Below, piece after piece: positions 38,901 through 51,386 of a stretch of DNA of 64,000 nt. Below the pieces are notes generated by a model. The model searched no databases. It saw nothing but the letters and a program-made list of their open reading frames with translations, and had not been told where the DNA came from. The position numbers and the translations under genes were made by a program. Source of the stretch: Physcomitrium patens (taxonomy: Eukaryota > Streptophyta > Bryopsida > Funariales > Funariaceae); contig NC_037275.1 in assembly GCF_000002425.4 (NCBI RefSeq), positions 13,745,987 to 13,809,986 of the forward strand, given 5' to 3'. Every line of letters starts with the position of its first letter. The first letter of the stretch is position 1.

Positions 38901-40660
38901 GATTATAGACATGGCAAGTCATGTGCCTAGTAGCTTAAACAAGCCTTGCCAAAAACTTCTTGTGAAGCAATGATTTGGATTTGAAATAATGATATGAGGT
39001 AATCCATAGTGATCAAAGATTGTATTAAAAAATACTTATACAATCATTAAGGCATCAATATTCTAGTGCATTATGGCCAAGTAAAGTTGCTTTGAGAATC
39101 AATCTACAAAGATAAAAATTGGGGTATGATTTTGAAGTGTCTGCAGCAAATATGTAATGAGATCCATAGTCACTTGCTTCCAACATGCAATAGATAGCAA
39201 AATTAACTGTAATAGTCTAAAAGATGCTGTATTGCATACTTTATTATATTGACATGACTTGTAGGAGCATATAAAGGCTTGAATATCACAATCCAAACTT
39301 TCCTAAAACTATGTCCTTGAGATCCATTCTCAAGTCTTTTCTTATTCCAGATGTCCAGATATTGGAATATCATATCCTTTGTAAAGTATACACATTTGAA
39401 GTTTAACATTATCAGGTACATAAATTTACTTCTTGAAATAGAACAAGCCATTACTGAGAAATTAATCTTCATATTGTATATTGCCCACCTTTGGTTGATG
39501 GCTAACCATCTTGAAAAAAATATCTTGATACATAACTTCCTTCCATTCTACCTCTATAGTTTGATCCGAAATAATACTACTAATAGTAGTAATATCTACC
39601 TTATCTCCCAATTTTTCTTTCAAGTTGGATCTCTACGATAAGCTGTATGATATTGTATATTATTACCATTGCTTGTCCTCAAGCTGATTATCAAAAAACT
39701 ACAATTGTTCTTTCCAACGATGATGTTATGAATTTATATTTTTCAAATACAAATCATGTAGCAAGAGTCAATGGTTAGTCTAAATAACCATTGGCTTTTC
39801 CAATAAATAGTTTTGCCACACCTTTTTGGCATGTACAATCACTAATTACTCCGGATTACATGTAGAGTAATTATGCTCTATCTTTTGAGCTTTTATGATT
39901 TATACGCCACAGGTTGAAGGCTTCTACCAAAGTCTTATTAAAAGACCACTTCAATAGCAAAGTTAAAAGCATCAATGTCAAGTGTACAAGGAAGATAAAG
40001 ATTATATATTTGTAATATTGGAATAGTAATGAATGCATCTTTCAAGTTATCAAAGGCATTTTACTGCTCTAATTTCCATTCAAATGAAGCACCTTTTTCT
40101 AATATGTTTGTCAATGAGGCAGCAATGTGAGCAAATCGCTCAATAAAATGTTGATAATATCCAACTAGGCCTAAAAATGAGCAAACTTTAGAAGCATCCT
40201 TAGGGATTGGCTAATCCTCTATTTCTTTTATCTAATCTTCCTCCATATGTATGCCTTTGGAGGACACCACATATCCCAAAAAGATGACTTTTGACTTCTA
40301 AAGTTCACATTTGATTGCTTGTAATAAAATGGACTATCTTATAATTGGCGTAGCATTTCTTGTAGGTATTGCTCATGCTCTTTAGAAGTTTTACTGTATA
40401 CAAGGATATCATTAATGAAGTCAATTATATACTAATCCAAAAGGTCTCAAAATATTTTTTTCATATGACCTATAAAAGAGGTTGGAGCATTGGTGAGTCC
40501 AAAAGATAAAACCAGCCATTCAAAATATCCATAGAATGTATGAAATACCATCTTTTTTATATTCATTCTTGCAATAGGTGTTTGTCAATATCTGCTCCAA
40601 AGATCCTATTTACTTAAGATGGTTGTACCTCGAAGTTGATCAAAAAGGTCATCTACATGT
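35963..40660 (-). mobile_element. Element A copy 2, reversed, tail-to-tail with A1
   Basis: Fossil A-family element on the minus strand. Its 3' LTR (35963-36468) abuts the truncated 3' LTR of A1. Going right: chromodomain and integrase C-terminal sequence (about 36500-37242), a solo LTR insertion (37243-38867), then integrase (38868-39330), RNase H (about 39750-40010) and reverse transcriptase (about 40100-40660). It stops where element I begins; no gag or 5' LTR of this copy is seen. It is broken throughout, with similar age to A1. Confidence 0.82.
37243..38867 (+). mobile_element. Solo long LTR (family H), ~1.6 kb
   Basis: Starts TGTCATATTATGATTCGG, ends GCAATATGACA, flanked by a 4 bp duplication ATGC (37239-37242 and 38868-38871). 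It sits between integrase pieces of the reversed A copy. No internal region remains, so it is a solo LTR left by LTR-LTR recombination. The middle part matches the LTR at 40661-42150 and the reversed copy at 43757-51758. Confidence 0.82.
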
Positions 40661-42150
40661 TGTCTTTATATAATAAAACTATATAGTAAAACTATAATCA
40701 AAATTAAAATTCTAATTAATATCTAATTATCTTGATTTAATAATAATTCAAGGTACCTAAATATGATTTTTATGAAAGCCTCTTGGGTTATTTTCTTATT
40801 TTAATAGTTGATAGGTTGAAGGTTAATTAATAATTTATCTTTTAGATATAGAGACTCTTTTACTATCTTAGAAAGATCATAAATTAATAAAATCAAATTA
40901 GATGAAGTAAATAATTAGTATAGTTGATATTAGGATTAAGTTGAAGGTAGGATTGGGCTAAAAAAAATCCTTAGGATATGTTAGGTTAATACCCGAGTGT
41001 CGACCATTTGTGAGACAAGGTCGACATCAGACCTTTGGCCGCAAAAACGACCACCTAAGGTAAAATTCAAGGAGCATTCAAACATCAAAGGCTAAGATCA
41101 ACAGATTCAAGTTTTTGGTTAGGGTTTTGGTAAAATTTTTGAGTCGTTTGGTTTTTTTATGAAGAAAATATAGGCCCTCAAAGTGGAGGTGTTGATTAGA
41201 TACTTGTTGTCACTCTTTTGGATATAATGCATACATACAAAAAATAATAGAGGATCAAAAACTAGGACTGGAGAGGACACTTTTTTGGCTATATTTTATG
41301 TATATTACTTGATGAATTCTAAATTGGAAGTTGAAGTCAGTACTTGGAATCTAAAGAGTAGTAAGTTACTCGAATTGCTAGTGGTTGTGTTTAGAGCTAT
41401 ATCTTCTGCAATTTGACAAGATTTTGGCTAAAATTTTTTAAGAATGTGTATTTTCATGTTACTAAACTCTATACATGAGATTTGTGGTATTTGAATTTTG
41501 AATTAGCAAGATATGGTGAAATCAATATATAGATTTTTGTAAAGGTGATATGTATCAAATCTGCTACTGAACAAACAACATCTAGAGTTTGATAACAAAT
41601 TTATAGTTTACTTTTTTTTGTGTGGTAGAAGTTATAAATATTATCTTACTCCTCAAAAATTTTGAACTCAATCCAATAGTTGGATTGAAAAAAACTGAGA
41701 GCTGAAGTTTTGTAATTTTAAAAGGAGTATTATTATTGCTTATTGATTAGTGTTACTACTATTGGTTATTATTATTAGTTATTGATAATTATTACTATTA
41801 TCAGTTACTATTATTGCTATTGGTCATTGTTACCATAGTCAATTATCATTACTAGTTATTGATTATTATTACTACTATTGGATATTGTTACTGGATATTG
41901 ATTACTGTCACTACTATTGATTACTACTACTAGTTATTGTTGCCAAAGCCAATTATTGTTATTGATTATTGATTACTATTAATATTATTGGTTATTGTTA
42001 CTACTGCAGTTATTGCATTCATTGGATTTTGGTAATTTTTGAGTACTATAGATAAATTGGTTGTTAAATAAGAAGCTATTAAACCAAAAATAAGCTCTCT
42101 ATAGCCACATACTCAATGTATTCTAAGATAGAAAAATACGTACTACGACA
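40661..42150 (+). repeat. Long LTR (family G), taken as 5' LTR of element I
   Basis: Starts TGTCTTTATATAATAAAAC, ends TACTACGACA. The two flanks do not match each other: left is the reversed A copy, right leads into gag of element I, as expected for a 5' LTR rather than a solo LTR. The middle matches family H LTRs. Near the 3' end is a 290 bp ATT/ACT triplet-like tract (41728-42016). Confidence 0.68.
41728..42016. repeat. Degenerate trinucleotide-rich tract (ATT/ACT)
   Basis: TTATTGATTATTACTACTA-like sequence repeats irregularly for about 290 bp inside the long LTR. It is absent from the corresponding part of the 37243-38867 LTR, so it expanded after the two diverged. Confidence 0.75.
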
Positions 42151-45001
42151 AACTTAGTGAATCTGACATGAAAAAATCTAGGATAGAAGGTATATGATGA
42201 TATTTGTAGTTACTTAGAATTAATGGCAAAAGAAAGCAAGAAGGTTGAATTTGATGTCTTTGATGGAGCTTTGGATGGAACTAGAAGTAGATCTTCAAGT
42301 GGAGATTCAAGTGGATTTTCTACTAGTGAACAAAGGATGTACTTTGATCCAAATACTGCAAAAATATTTCAAGCATTTATATTATTTATGCAACAGCAAT
42401 ATAGCAATAATCGCAAAGAGATTTTGGCAACTAAAGCATTATAAGCAATGGTTAACAAGATTGGCCAATTTGATATGAGAGATATTTTTAAGTATTTAAG
42501 AAGATGATTGAACTATTTGAGAAGAAGATGATTGAACTATTTTAGCTTATCACAAATAAGAGAACATGTTTTAGCAATTATGAAGCATTATAAAAATTCA
42601 TAGGTGACTTTTTCACATGCATTAAAACACAAATATTTCTTCAAAGACATCAATCATGTTATTAAGAAATTATTTCTAGAATGGATTGAATGGCCTAGCA
42701 GGAATTTACAAGCAACACAGCTATTAAGAAAATTTGAGAGGCAATATTTTTAATTGTCGAAGATGGAAAAATTGACATTAGAGCAAAACAAGGTTGATTT
42801 ATTTGTTCAAGTTGCTGATAGAGAATTACAAGAAAAATTGGAATTACTTCTTGAAGACAAAAAAGAAGATGAAGGATTGACAAAAAAGTAGAAAAATATT
42901 AAAGATACAGTGGGATTGCTTGCAATACAAGAAAGGAGAAAGGATAGGATTAATATTTCAAGGATAATACAAGCACCTAAAATTCAAGTACATACAACAC
43001 GACCAACAATACCTACTACTCAACTTGTAATATCTTTATTAAAGAAAGAAGATATGGGAATTAAAGAAATTATATGTGGAATGCAAGATCTTCAAATCAA
43101 ATTAATAAGACTTGAAAAAAAGACTTCTACGAATAATTTGAAGAGTGTTTTTAAGCAAGATTTTGTACAAAGGTACATTGGATGTGATGATACTTCTCAT
43201 ATTAAGAAGGATTGCAATGAATTTAATAATATAGTACAGCAAGAGATTATTTATTAGAAAGATGGAAAGATAGCATTAAAGAATACAAAGGATTTCTTTC
43301 AAACTAATTTTGGTAAGAGAGATATGAAAGCATTGATTCAAGACTATTTAGTAAAAAATACAATAACAACAGAAGATAGTATAAGTTATAGTACTTGGAT
43401 AGATGATGACCTTAATAGAAGTATAGAGATAAGTAGATTTTGGAATTTTACTATTTTTGTAATATAAAAAAGAAAAAGGCCTTGAGAAGAATTATTGGAA
43501 ACTATAGCTATAATATGAGGTACAACAGGTTGGAAAGATCATATGTAGGCTCTTTCAGTTCATACATATATTAAGAAATAAACTTGAGGAGACAAGGCTC
43601 GTGAGAGAGCTTCACAAGAATTACCTATAAAAGATACTTCAACAACATCGGAAGAAAAAAATAAAAGAGATAAAAGATGAAGATAAATCAATAGCTTATA
43701 AACTACTCTTTGATATTGAAGCAACAACAGATTTAAAGGGAGTATTGAAAAAACATTTTCATATTGCATGGTTTTTTATATGACAATATACTAGATACTT
43801 AGCTATAGAGAGTTTAATTTTAACTTATTGGCCAAGCTCCAATAAATTATTTAACCTTAAAAATAGAAGACAAATAAATACTACAATATCAAAAAGATAT
43901 TATACTAATAAATCTTTTTATACTTAAGAAGGTTTATACATAAGGCTTTCTAAAATATCTAGAAATTTTCTAATATTCTTGGCTATACCAAATCATAGCT
44001 AACCATTTACTGGTAGATTAGGTTTTCAATAACTTCAAAGGAAATCCACAATCTCCTCTCAAAAGCTCATCTTTATACAAAACTTCAACCATAGCTCCAC
44101 ATATCCATTTTTAACATATATATAAAGTCTTGGCTTCTAAAATACTCCTTTACTTTGTATAAAATACTCAAGTTATCATAAAATCCCTTCAAAATATAAT
44201 ATTCATGCAAAAGATTTTTTATTTTTTGAACTTTAGAAATTCATATCTCTTAATCCAACCATTTAGATTTTGCCAAATTTATGGATATCATAGAATTCAC
44301 CTTTAAGCTTTACTTTAAAATAATTCAACTATAAAGTCACTACCGATCGTCTGGCATCTTAAAAACCTAAGCAAGTGCTCTAAAATCCTAATTCACAAGC
44401 ACCTAAGTACTAGTTTCTTCATATCTCAAAAATCCAAAATTCAAATGTCACAAAACTTATGTAAAAAGTTTTATTACATAAGAATATACATTCTTGGAAA
44501 TTTTTAGCCAAAATCTTGTCAAATTGCACAAGAAATAGCTTAAAATACAACTACTAGCAATTTGGATCACTTATTATCCTTAGATTTGTAAGCACTGACT
44601 TCAACCACCAATATCTCCTTCACTTAAACTTGAAATCCATCAAATATTATATTAAAAGTAGAGCAATAAGAGTGCTTTTTTCAACCCCAGTTGCTAATCA
44701 TCTGTTTCTTTCCGTATGCGTGCATTATATACAAAAGAGTGATACTAGGTATAAAATCAATACCCTAACTTTGAACACCCATATTTCTTTTATATAAACT
44801 CCAAATGACTCAAAATTTTTACCAAAACTATAGCCAAAAATCTAAACTTGCTGAATCGAGCCTCCAAGGTTCAAATGATTTCGAAAAATTAACCCTAATC
44901 TCTAGTATGCCCTCAGGCAGCCTCCTTGAAGCCCATTGGTCATGATTTTTGACCAATAGGAATAGAGATTTTCATCATCCATCTCCATTCATCCATATGG
45001 T

Positions 45002-45561
45002 TGTCACGGCCATAATCATGTAAGCTAATAATTACATATAGAAATAGGTAGAAGTAAGTAAAAGTAGATAAAAGTAAGTTAATTCTATAATATTTAATAT
45101 AAAAGCTTCCTAGAAACTTCCTAGATGCTGCTTGACTTCATAGATGTCTTTAATTGACTTTTTGGATTAGAAACGTGGTCAACAAGTTGGCCATGTGCTA
45201 CACATGTTGTTAGCTTGAAGATCAAGCTAACTATGTGGCCCACACGTAGAAAAACTTGCCTTGTAAGTCAAGGCATGTGTCCTACAAAGTCAACACATAT
45301 TGGAGGTCCTATAGAACGTCGCCACGTAGCCTCTAATTAGATAGTATATATAGAGACAAGAGTGAAGGCTTCTTCACTCTTGTCAACTCCTTTCTTGCTT
45401 CTAGTCTAGTTTCAAGGGTTTCTAGTTTCCTTGTCTTTTGGCAATATCCATTCTAGTTTCTCTTTTCCATATACATACTTATTATTCATATTTTGTTACT
45501 TTTCTTTGAATGAAGGCTTACTTGTCTGAACTGTTTTTTCATCGAGTTCTTGCCCATGACA
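45002..45561 (+). repeat. 5' LTR of element D
   Basis: TGTCACGGCC... to CCCATGACA. U3 holds a perfect 10 bp inverted repeat (GTTAGCTTGA/TCAAGCTAAC, 45209-45231). An AGCTTCCTAGAAACTTC block near 45104-45120 looks like a weak single heat-shock element. Confidence 0.93.
45345..45386 (+). promoter_or_regulatory. Core promoter of D: TATA box, palindrome and predicted start site
   Basis: TATATATA (45345-45352) is followed 30 bases on by CACTCTTGTCAA (45375-45386). A perfect 13 bp inverted repeat with a 4-base loop spans this: GACAAGAGTGAAG (45355-45367) and CTTCACTCTTGTC (45372-45384). CACTCTTGTCAA is the exact reverse complement of the primer site at 45564-45575. Confidence 0.72.
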
Positions 45562-45772
45562 GATTGACAAGAGTGTACTTACAATATCAGAGCTTTGTTT
45601 TTCTTGAGTAAGAGTGGATTACCCCTTTCTCTTGACAAGGCATAAGCGTATTAGAAGTTTGCGGATTACCCACTTCTAAACTGATATTGTTTTTAGTATC
45701 TTCTTTGTTATCAAGTCTTTCTTTTCTTTTGTCTTGAGCAGTATCAAACAAATTTTTCTTCTTAGTGTCATT
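45562..45772 (+). other. Leader of D: self-primer site and one two-hairpin module
   Basis: Two bases inside the LTR is TTGACAAGAGTG (45564-45575), the 12-base self-primer site. ATATCAGAGC follows at 45584-45593. Hairpin 1 (45603-45639) pairs CTTG/CAAG and AAGAG/CTCTT around a TGGATTACCCC loop. Hairpin 2 (45651-45679) pairs TTAGAAGT/ACTTCTAA around TTGCGGATTACCC. Confidence 0.72.
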
Positions 45773-48700
45773 ATGACAGAGCTTGTTGAAATAAAGAGTG
45801 CAATGGTACAAATGCAAGAGCAAATGAAGGAGTTAATGCTTGCGATGCATCAACTCAATTCACCAACACAAGAAAGAACAAGAATAGCAAAAAGTGGAGA
45901 TATAGAGATGATCGGAGCTGCTTCAACATCTACAACAAATCACGTTCCTTCTCCAATTGTACAACACCCTGTAAGCACTAGAGAACCAAGAATTGCCTTA
46001 CTCGAGAAATTTGATGGTACGAGATCAAAGTTTCGAGGATTCATCAATCAAGTACAATTGGCAATTGAACTTCAACCGCAAAGCTATCCAACTCCAGGAT
46101 CACAAGTCAGGTTTATTGGCACTCTACTTTTTGGTTCTGCATTATCGTGGTTTTCATCTTTTCTTGAACAATGAAATCCAATATTGGACAATTTGGAAGC
46201 TTTTTTGGCGGAGTTTCGATCTATGTATGGTGAACACGATGCAACTCGTGTTGCAACAAATAAGATCCGAATTCTGCGACAAGGAAATTGCTCAGTAACA
46301 GTATATGCTTCACAATTTCGACAACTTGTAATTGACATCAAGTGGGATGATGCTGCACTCATCAGTCAATTTCTTTATGGATTGCAATACGAAGTAAAGA
46401 AATTGATGCTCAACTTACCTGATCCTCAAACTTTGAGTCAAGCAATCGATTTTGCGATAAAATGTGATAATCGACTTTTCGAATTTTGATCCGAGAATCA
46501 TTCACAGGAACCTCAATGTTATTACTCAATGGCAACATCAACATCTTTGCCAAACGTACATTTGGAAGTAGAAGACATGCAAATTGACGCGGTACGTTTT
46601 AAACCCCTAACTGAGCAAGAAAAGATTCGTCGTCGTCAAGAAGGATTATGTTTATATTGTGGAGAACCTAAGCACACTGCTTAACATTGTCCAAAGAAAT
46701 GACGCAACTATAAAATGAGGGGTACGACGGTCAAAGAAGACAACATGTCGGAAAACGGATTCGTCCAGCTACAATAGGGACCGTGCAGCTGGAACCTTGT
46801 ACAATTCCTAATGAAGGTCCTATCCTCTCCTCAGAACCCTCTCCTTGTTTTATAATAGACTTATATTTAGGACCAAAGAATTACAAAGCCTCTGCTTTAT
46901 TAGATTCGAGAGCCTCAGCATGTTTTTTAGATGAATAATTTGTTAAAAGTCGTAAAATACCCTTTGTACAGAAACCTAAACCAGTACATGTAGAAGTCAT
47001 AGATGGTCGTCCCTTGTCTTCTGGAGATGTCACTCATGAAACTCATCCTATAAAAGTAACAATAGAAGGTCATGATAGCTACATAGTTTTTAACATAATT
47101 AAATCCCCGTCCAATCCAGTTATTTTAGGTTTATCCTGGTTAGAAAAATATAACCCTCGAATAGATTGGAATTTACGTAAACTTGATTTTTTCCAGAGCG
47201 TTATTAATAGTTCTACCAACCAAGTAAAAAATTATAAGTCTAGTATAGTAAAACCCGTACTGATAGGTGCAAAAGCATTTATACACGCAGCAAAAGAAGG
47301 ATCAACTTTTGCTATTTATGCTGCACCTATTTCTGAAAACGTAAAGACTTCAAGTGGCATTCCAAGTCAATATCAGGAGTATGAAGACGTTTTTGAGAAA
47401 AAGAATGCAGATATTCTTCCTGAGCATCGCCCATATGATTTTTCAATCGACCTCAAGGAAGGAACTCAGCCACCATTTGGACCAATTTACAGTTTATCGC
47501 AAGATGAGATGGCTGAACTCAAGACATATATTGACGAGAATTTAGCGAAGAATTTCATACGCCATTCAAAATCTCCAGCAAGAGCTCCAATTCTATTCAT
47601 AAAGAAAAAAGATGGATCTTTACGAATGTGTGTTGATTATTGAGGACTCAACAAGATCACAATCAAGAACAAGTATCCATTACCTTTGATATCAGGACTC
47701 CTTGACCAGTTGAATCAAGCTAAGATCTATACAAAAATAGATCTAAGAGGAGCATATAATCTAGTACGGATCAAAGAAGGAGATGAATGGAAGACTGCGT
47801 TTCGAACCAGGTATGGACATTTCGAATATAATGTCATGCCCTTTGGACTCACGAATGCACCAGCTGCTTTTCAACATCTCATGAATGATGTATTTTATGA
47901 ATTCTTAGACAATTTTGTCGTCTGCTATCTAGACGATATCCTGATCTATTCTAAGAACGTCGAAGAACATGAAATACATGTTCGTCAAGTATTACAAAAA
48001 CTTAGAGATGCAGGATTGTACGCCAAGATAGAAAAGTGTGTATTTCACACTACTCAAGTTGACTTTTTAGGATACATCATTTCAAATGATGGTCTCATGA
48101 TGGATTCTAAGAAAGTCCAAACAATCATGGATTGGAAGATTCCAAGGACAGTAAGAGATGTCCAATGTTTCTTGGGATTTGCCAATTACTATCGGATCTT
48201 CATCAAAGATTTCTCACGAGTTGCAGCTCCACTTACGCGCTTGACTAGTAAAGATAAATTCCAATGGAATCAAGAAGCGGAAGCAGCATTTGAAGCCTTG
48301 AAGACATCGTTTTTCTCTGCACCAGTCTTATATCGTGTTGACTTTTCCAAGGCATTTTTTTATAGAAACAGATGCATCAGATTTTGCCTAAGGTGCAGTT
48401 TTATCACAAATGGGAACAGATGACAAACTTCATCCGATAGCTTTTCATTCAAGAAAATTCTCAGCAGTCGAGATCAATTATAAGATCCACGATAAAAAAC
48501 TTCTTGCGATCGTGGATTCCTTTCAAGAATGGCATCATTATCTAGAAGGCGCTTCTAGTCCAGTCACTGTGTATACAGATCACAAGAACCTCGAGTATTT
48601 CATGTCAGTACGCGTGTTGAATCGTCGTCAAGCTCGTTGGAGTATGTCTTTGTCAAGATTCGAGTTCATTATCACTTATCGGTCAGAAAAATAACAAGGT

Positions 48701-50830
48701 TTGTCTGATGCCCTATCTAGACGTTCTTATTTTGCACCAAAAAAAGGAGATGCAGCTTTTGAGCAACAAAGAACGGTCCTCTTGAAACCGGAGCAATTTC
48801 ATCTCCGAGCAATGAAATCAACATTGACTGTTGATTCAACTTTTCTCAAGCAAATCCAGTCCAGTATGTCCTCAGACCCTCTTGTTTATGATATCGAGAA
48901 TAATTCTTCCAAGTCTCATGATCCTTCTAAGTTTGAGTTCAAGAATAATCTATTATATTTTGAAGGACGCCTATATGTTCCAGAAGGAGAAGCACGTTTA
49001 CGTGTTCTTCAAGCACGTCATGACTTTCCAGCAGCAGGGCACTTTGGATATAATAAGACTTTGGAACTCATATCAAGAGATTTTTGGTGGCCACAAATGT
49101 GGAAGTCAGTCAAAGACTTTGTACAATCATGTGATATTTGTTCAAAATCAAAAATTCCTCGTCATCGATCTTACGGACTTCTTCAGCCATTACCTATACC
49201 AGAACAACCATGGTCTTCTGTTTCTATAGATTTCATCACAGATCTTCCAAACTCAAGATCTTATGATTCTATATTTGTGATAGTAGATCGTTTCACCAAG
49301 ATGGCACATTTTGTGCCATGTACAAAATCTATCACAGGTGAAGAAACAGCTAAGCTTTTCATTGATAATATCTATCGCTATCATGGATTACCTAAAGATA
49401 TCATATCGGATAGGGGAACTCAATTTGTGTCAAGATTTTGGAGGACCCTTTTCAAGATTTTAAAAGTGGACATAAAGCTATCTTCGGCTTTCCATCCTCA
49501 AACTGATGGACAAACAAAGTGCGTAAACCAAGTCTTGGAGCAATATTTAAGGTGTACTATCAACTACCAACAAGATGATTGGACAACCCTTCTGCCATTG
49601 GCAGAGTTTGCTTATAATAATACGGTACATTCTTCCACGCAACAAACACCTTTCTTTGCCAATTATGGCTATCATCCATAACTTGATACTTTTGATTTTT
49701 CAAAAGTTGATAATCCTGCAGCAGAAGATATGGCAAATCGGTTATCAGAGTTACATGCAATAATGAAGACGCAATTGAAGGAAGCTCAAGAATGACAAAA
49801 TATAAACGCAGATCTATATCGTAAAGAGCAACCACAACTCAATGTGGATGATAAGGTATGGCTACTTCGTCGCAATATGAAGACTACTCGACCTTGTGAC
49901 AAGTTGGACTATCATAGGCTTGGCCCCTTTTTTGTTTCTGAATAGATCAATCCAGTTGCATATCGGTTACATCTACCGGAGTCAATAAAGATCCATCCTG
50001 TATTCCACGTGTCTCTTCTTGAACCATATAAGACAGTGGATATACAAGGAAGAAGACAAATGCCACCGCCTCCTATAGAAGTAGATAATAATGAAGAATT
50101 TGAGGTAGAAGAGATATTAGACTCAAGGCGGCATCGAAATAAGATGGAATATCTTGATCATTGGCACGGATATGATATTAGTGAACGCACATGGGAGCCA
50201 TCCAGGAATCTAGCAAATGCATCAGCTAAAGTCAAAGTTTTTCATCAACGACATCCATCAAAACCAAGATGAAAATCTCTCTTATAAAAGAGACAAGATT
50301 GAGGCAAGATAACATTCAATTTCCAATCCTTGTTTGTAACTTCTTTGCATTTGTGACGCTAATTAGATGGAGAGCCAACAACCAGTGGATTCAACTCAAG
50401 AACCTTCGTTTGCTGACTTGCCGGACGAGACATTATGATTGTCACAACCTTCAAGACGACGCAATCAAGATGAAGATCTTCAAGAATGACATGTTCTTCA
50501 TCGAATAGATGGTGAGATACAATGCGTTTGGTATCACGATTTGGGAAGGGACTCTTGATGTTTGGTGATTTTGCTAGAGGTAGGAACAACTCCTGATGGT
50601 GTTCCAAATATTCTATTCGAAAGAAGTTACGAAGGCCTCAACAATGATCAAATAACTGGGTAGTCTTCCCGCCCTGGTATGGGACACTACCGATGGTTGA
50701 GAGGCCCTATCAATCATCTTTGAAGAGAACAGAGATCAGAGTATGTGGCGAATATAATTCGTCGCATCATAGATTTCCTCAACATATGATGACCGCTCCT
50801 CGTGGAACTCGTCTCTAGAAGGGTGGGTAA

Positions 50831-51386
50831 TGTCACGGCCATAATCATGTAAGCTAATAATTACATATAGAAATAGATAGAAGTAAGTAAAAGTAGATAA
50901 AAGTAAGTTAATTCTATAATATTTAATATAGAAGCTTCTTAGAAACTTCCTAGACGCTGCTTGACTTCATAGATGTCTTTAATTGACTTTTTGGATTAGA
51001 AACATGGTCAACAAGTTGGCCATATGCCACACATGTTGTTAGCTTGAAGATCAAGCTAACTATGTGGTACGTAGAAAAACTTGCCTTGTAAGTCAAGGCA
51101 TGTGTCCTACAAAGTCAACACATATTGGAGGTCCTATAGAACGTCGCCACGTAGCCTCTAGTTAGATAGTATATATAGAGACAAGAGTGAAGGCTTCTTC
51201 ACTCTTGTCAACTCCTTTCTTGCTTCTAGTCTAGTTTCAAGGGTCTCTAGTTTCCTTGTCTTTTGGCAATAGCCATTCTAGTTTCTCTTTTCAATATACA
51301 TACTTATTATTCATATTTTGTTACTTTTCTTTGAGTGAAGGCTTACTTGTCTGAATTATTTTTTCATCGAGTTCTTGCCCATGACA
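50831..51386 (+). repeat. 3' LTR of element D
   Basis: 556 bp, about 97% identical to 45002-45561, and four bases shorter because of one small indel. It is preceded by GAAGGGTGGGTAA, a polypurine tract. Confidence 0.93.

Larger units (their letters stand above)
45002..51386 (+). mobile_element. Element D: young self-priming-type Ty3/gypsy chromovirus
   Basis: Fossil LTR element, 6385 bp, with a perfect 5 bp duplication ATGGT (44997-45001 and 51387-51391). LTRs 45002-45561 and 50831-51386 differ by about 15 substitutions and a short indel by eye (about 97% identical). Leader 45562-45772; gag from the ATG at 45773 to about 46770; protease about 46900-47150; reverse transcriptase about 47570-48130 (YLDD near 47926); RNase H about 48340-48690; integrase about 49000-49750; chromodomain about 50093-50272; a 560 bp post-pol tract; polypurine tract just before 50831. 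It is recognisable end to end but has roughly eight to ten breaks. It is recent, though more broken than C. Confidence 0.93.

Noticed and set aside
41728-42016. Possible coding sequence because of three-base periodicity
   Set aside because: It is a simple ATT/ACT expansion inside an LTR and is missing from the sister LTR.
50273-50830. An envelope-like gene after pol in D
   Set aside because: No long frame, signal peptide or membrane segment; only very short frames are present.
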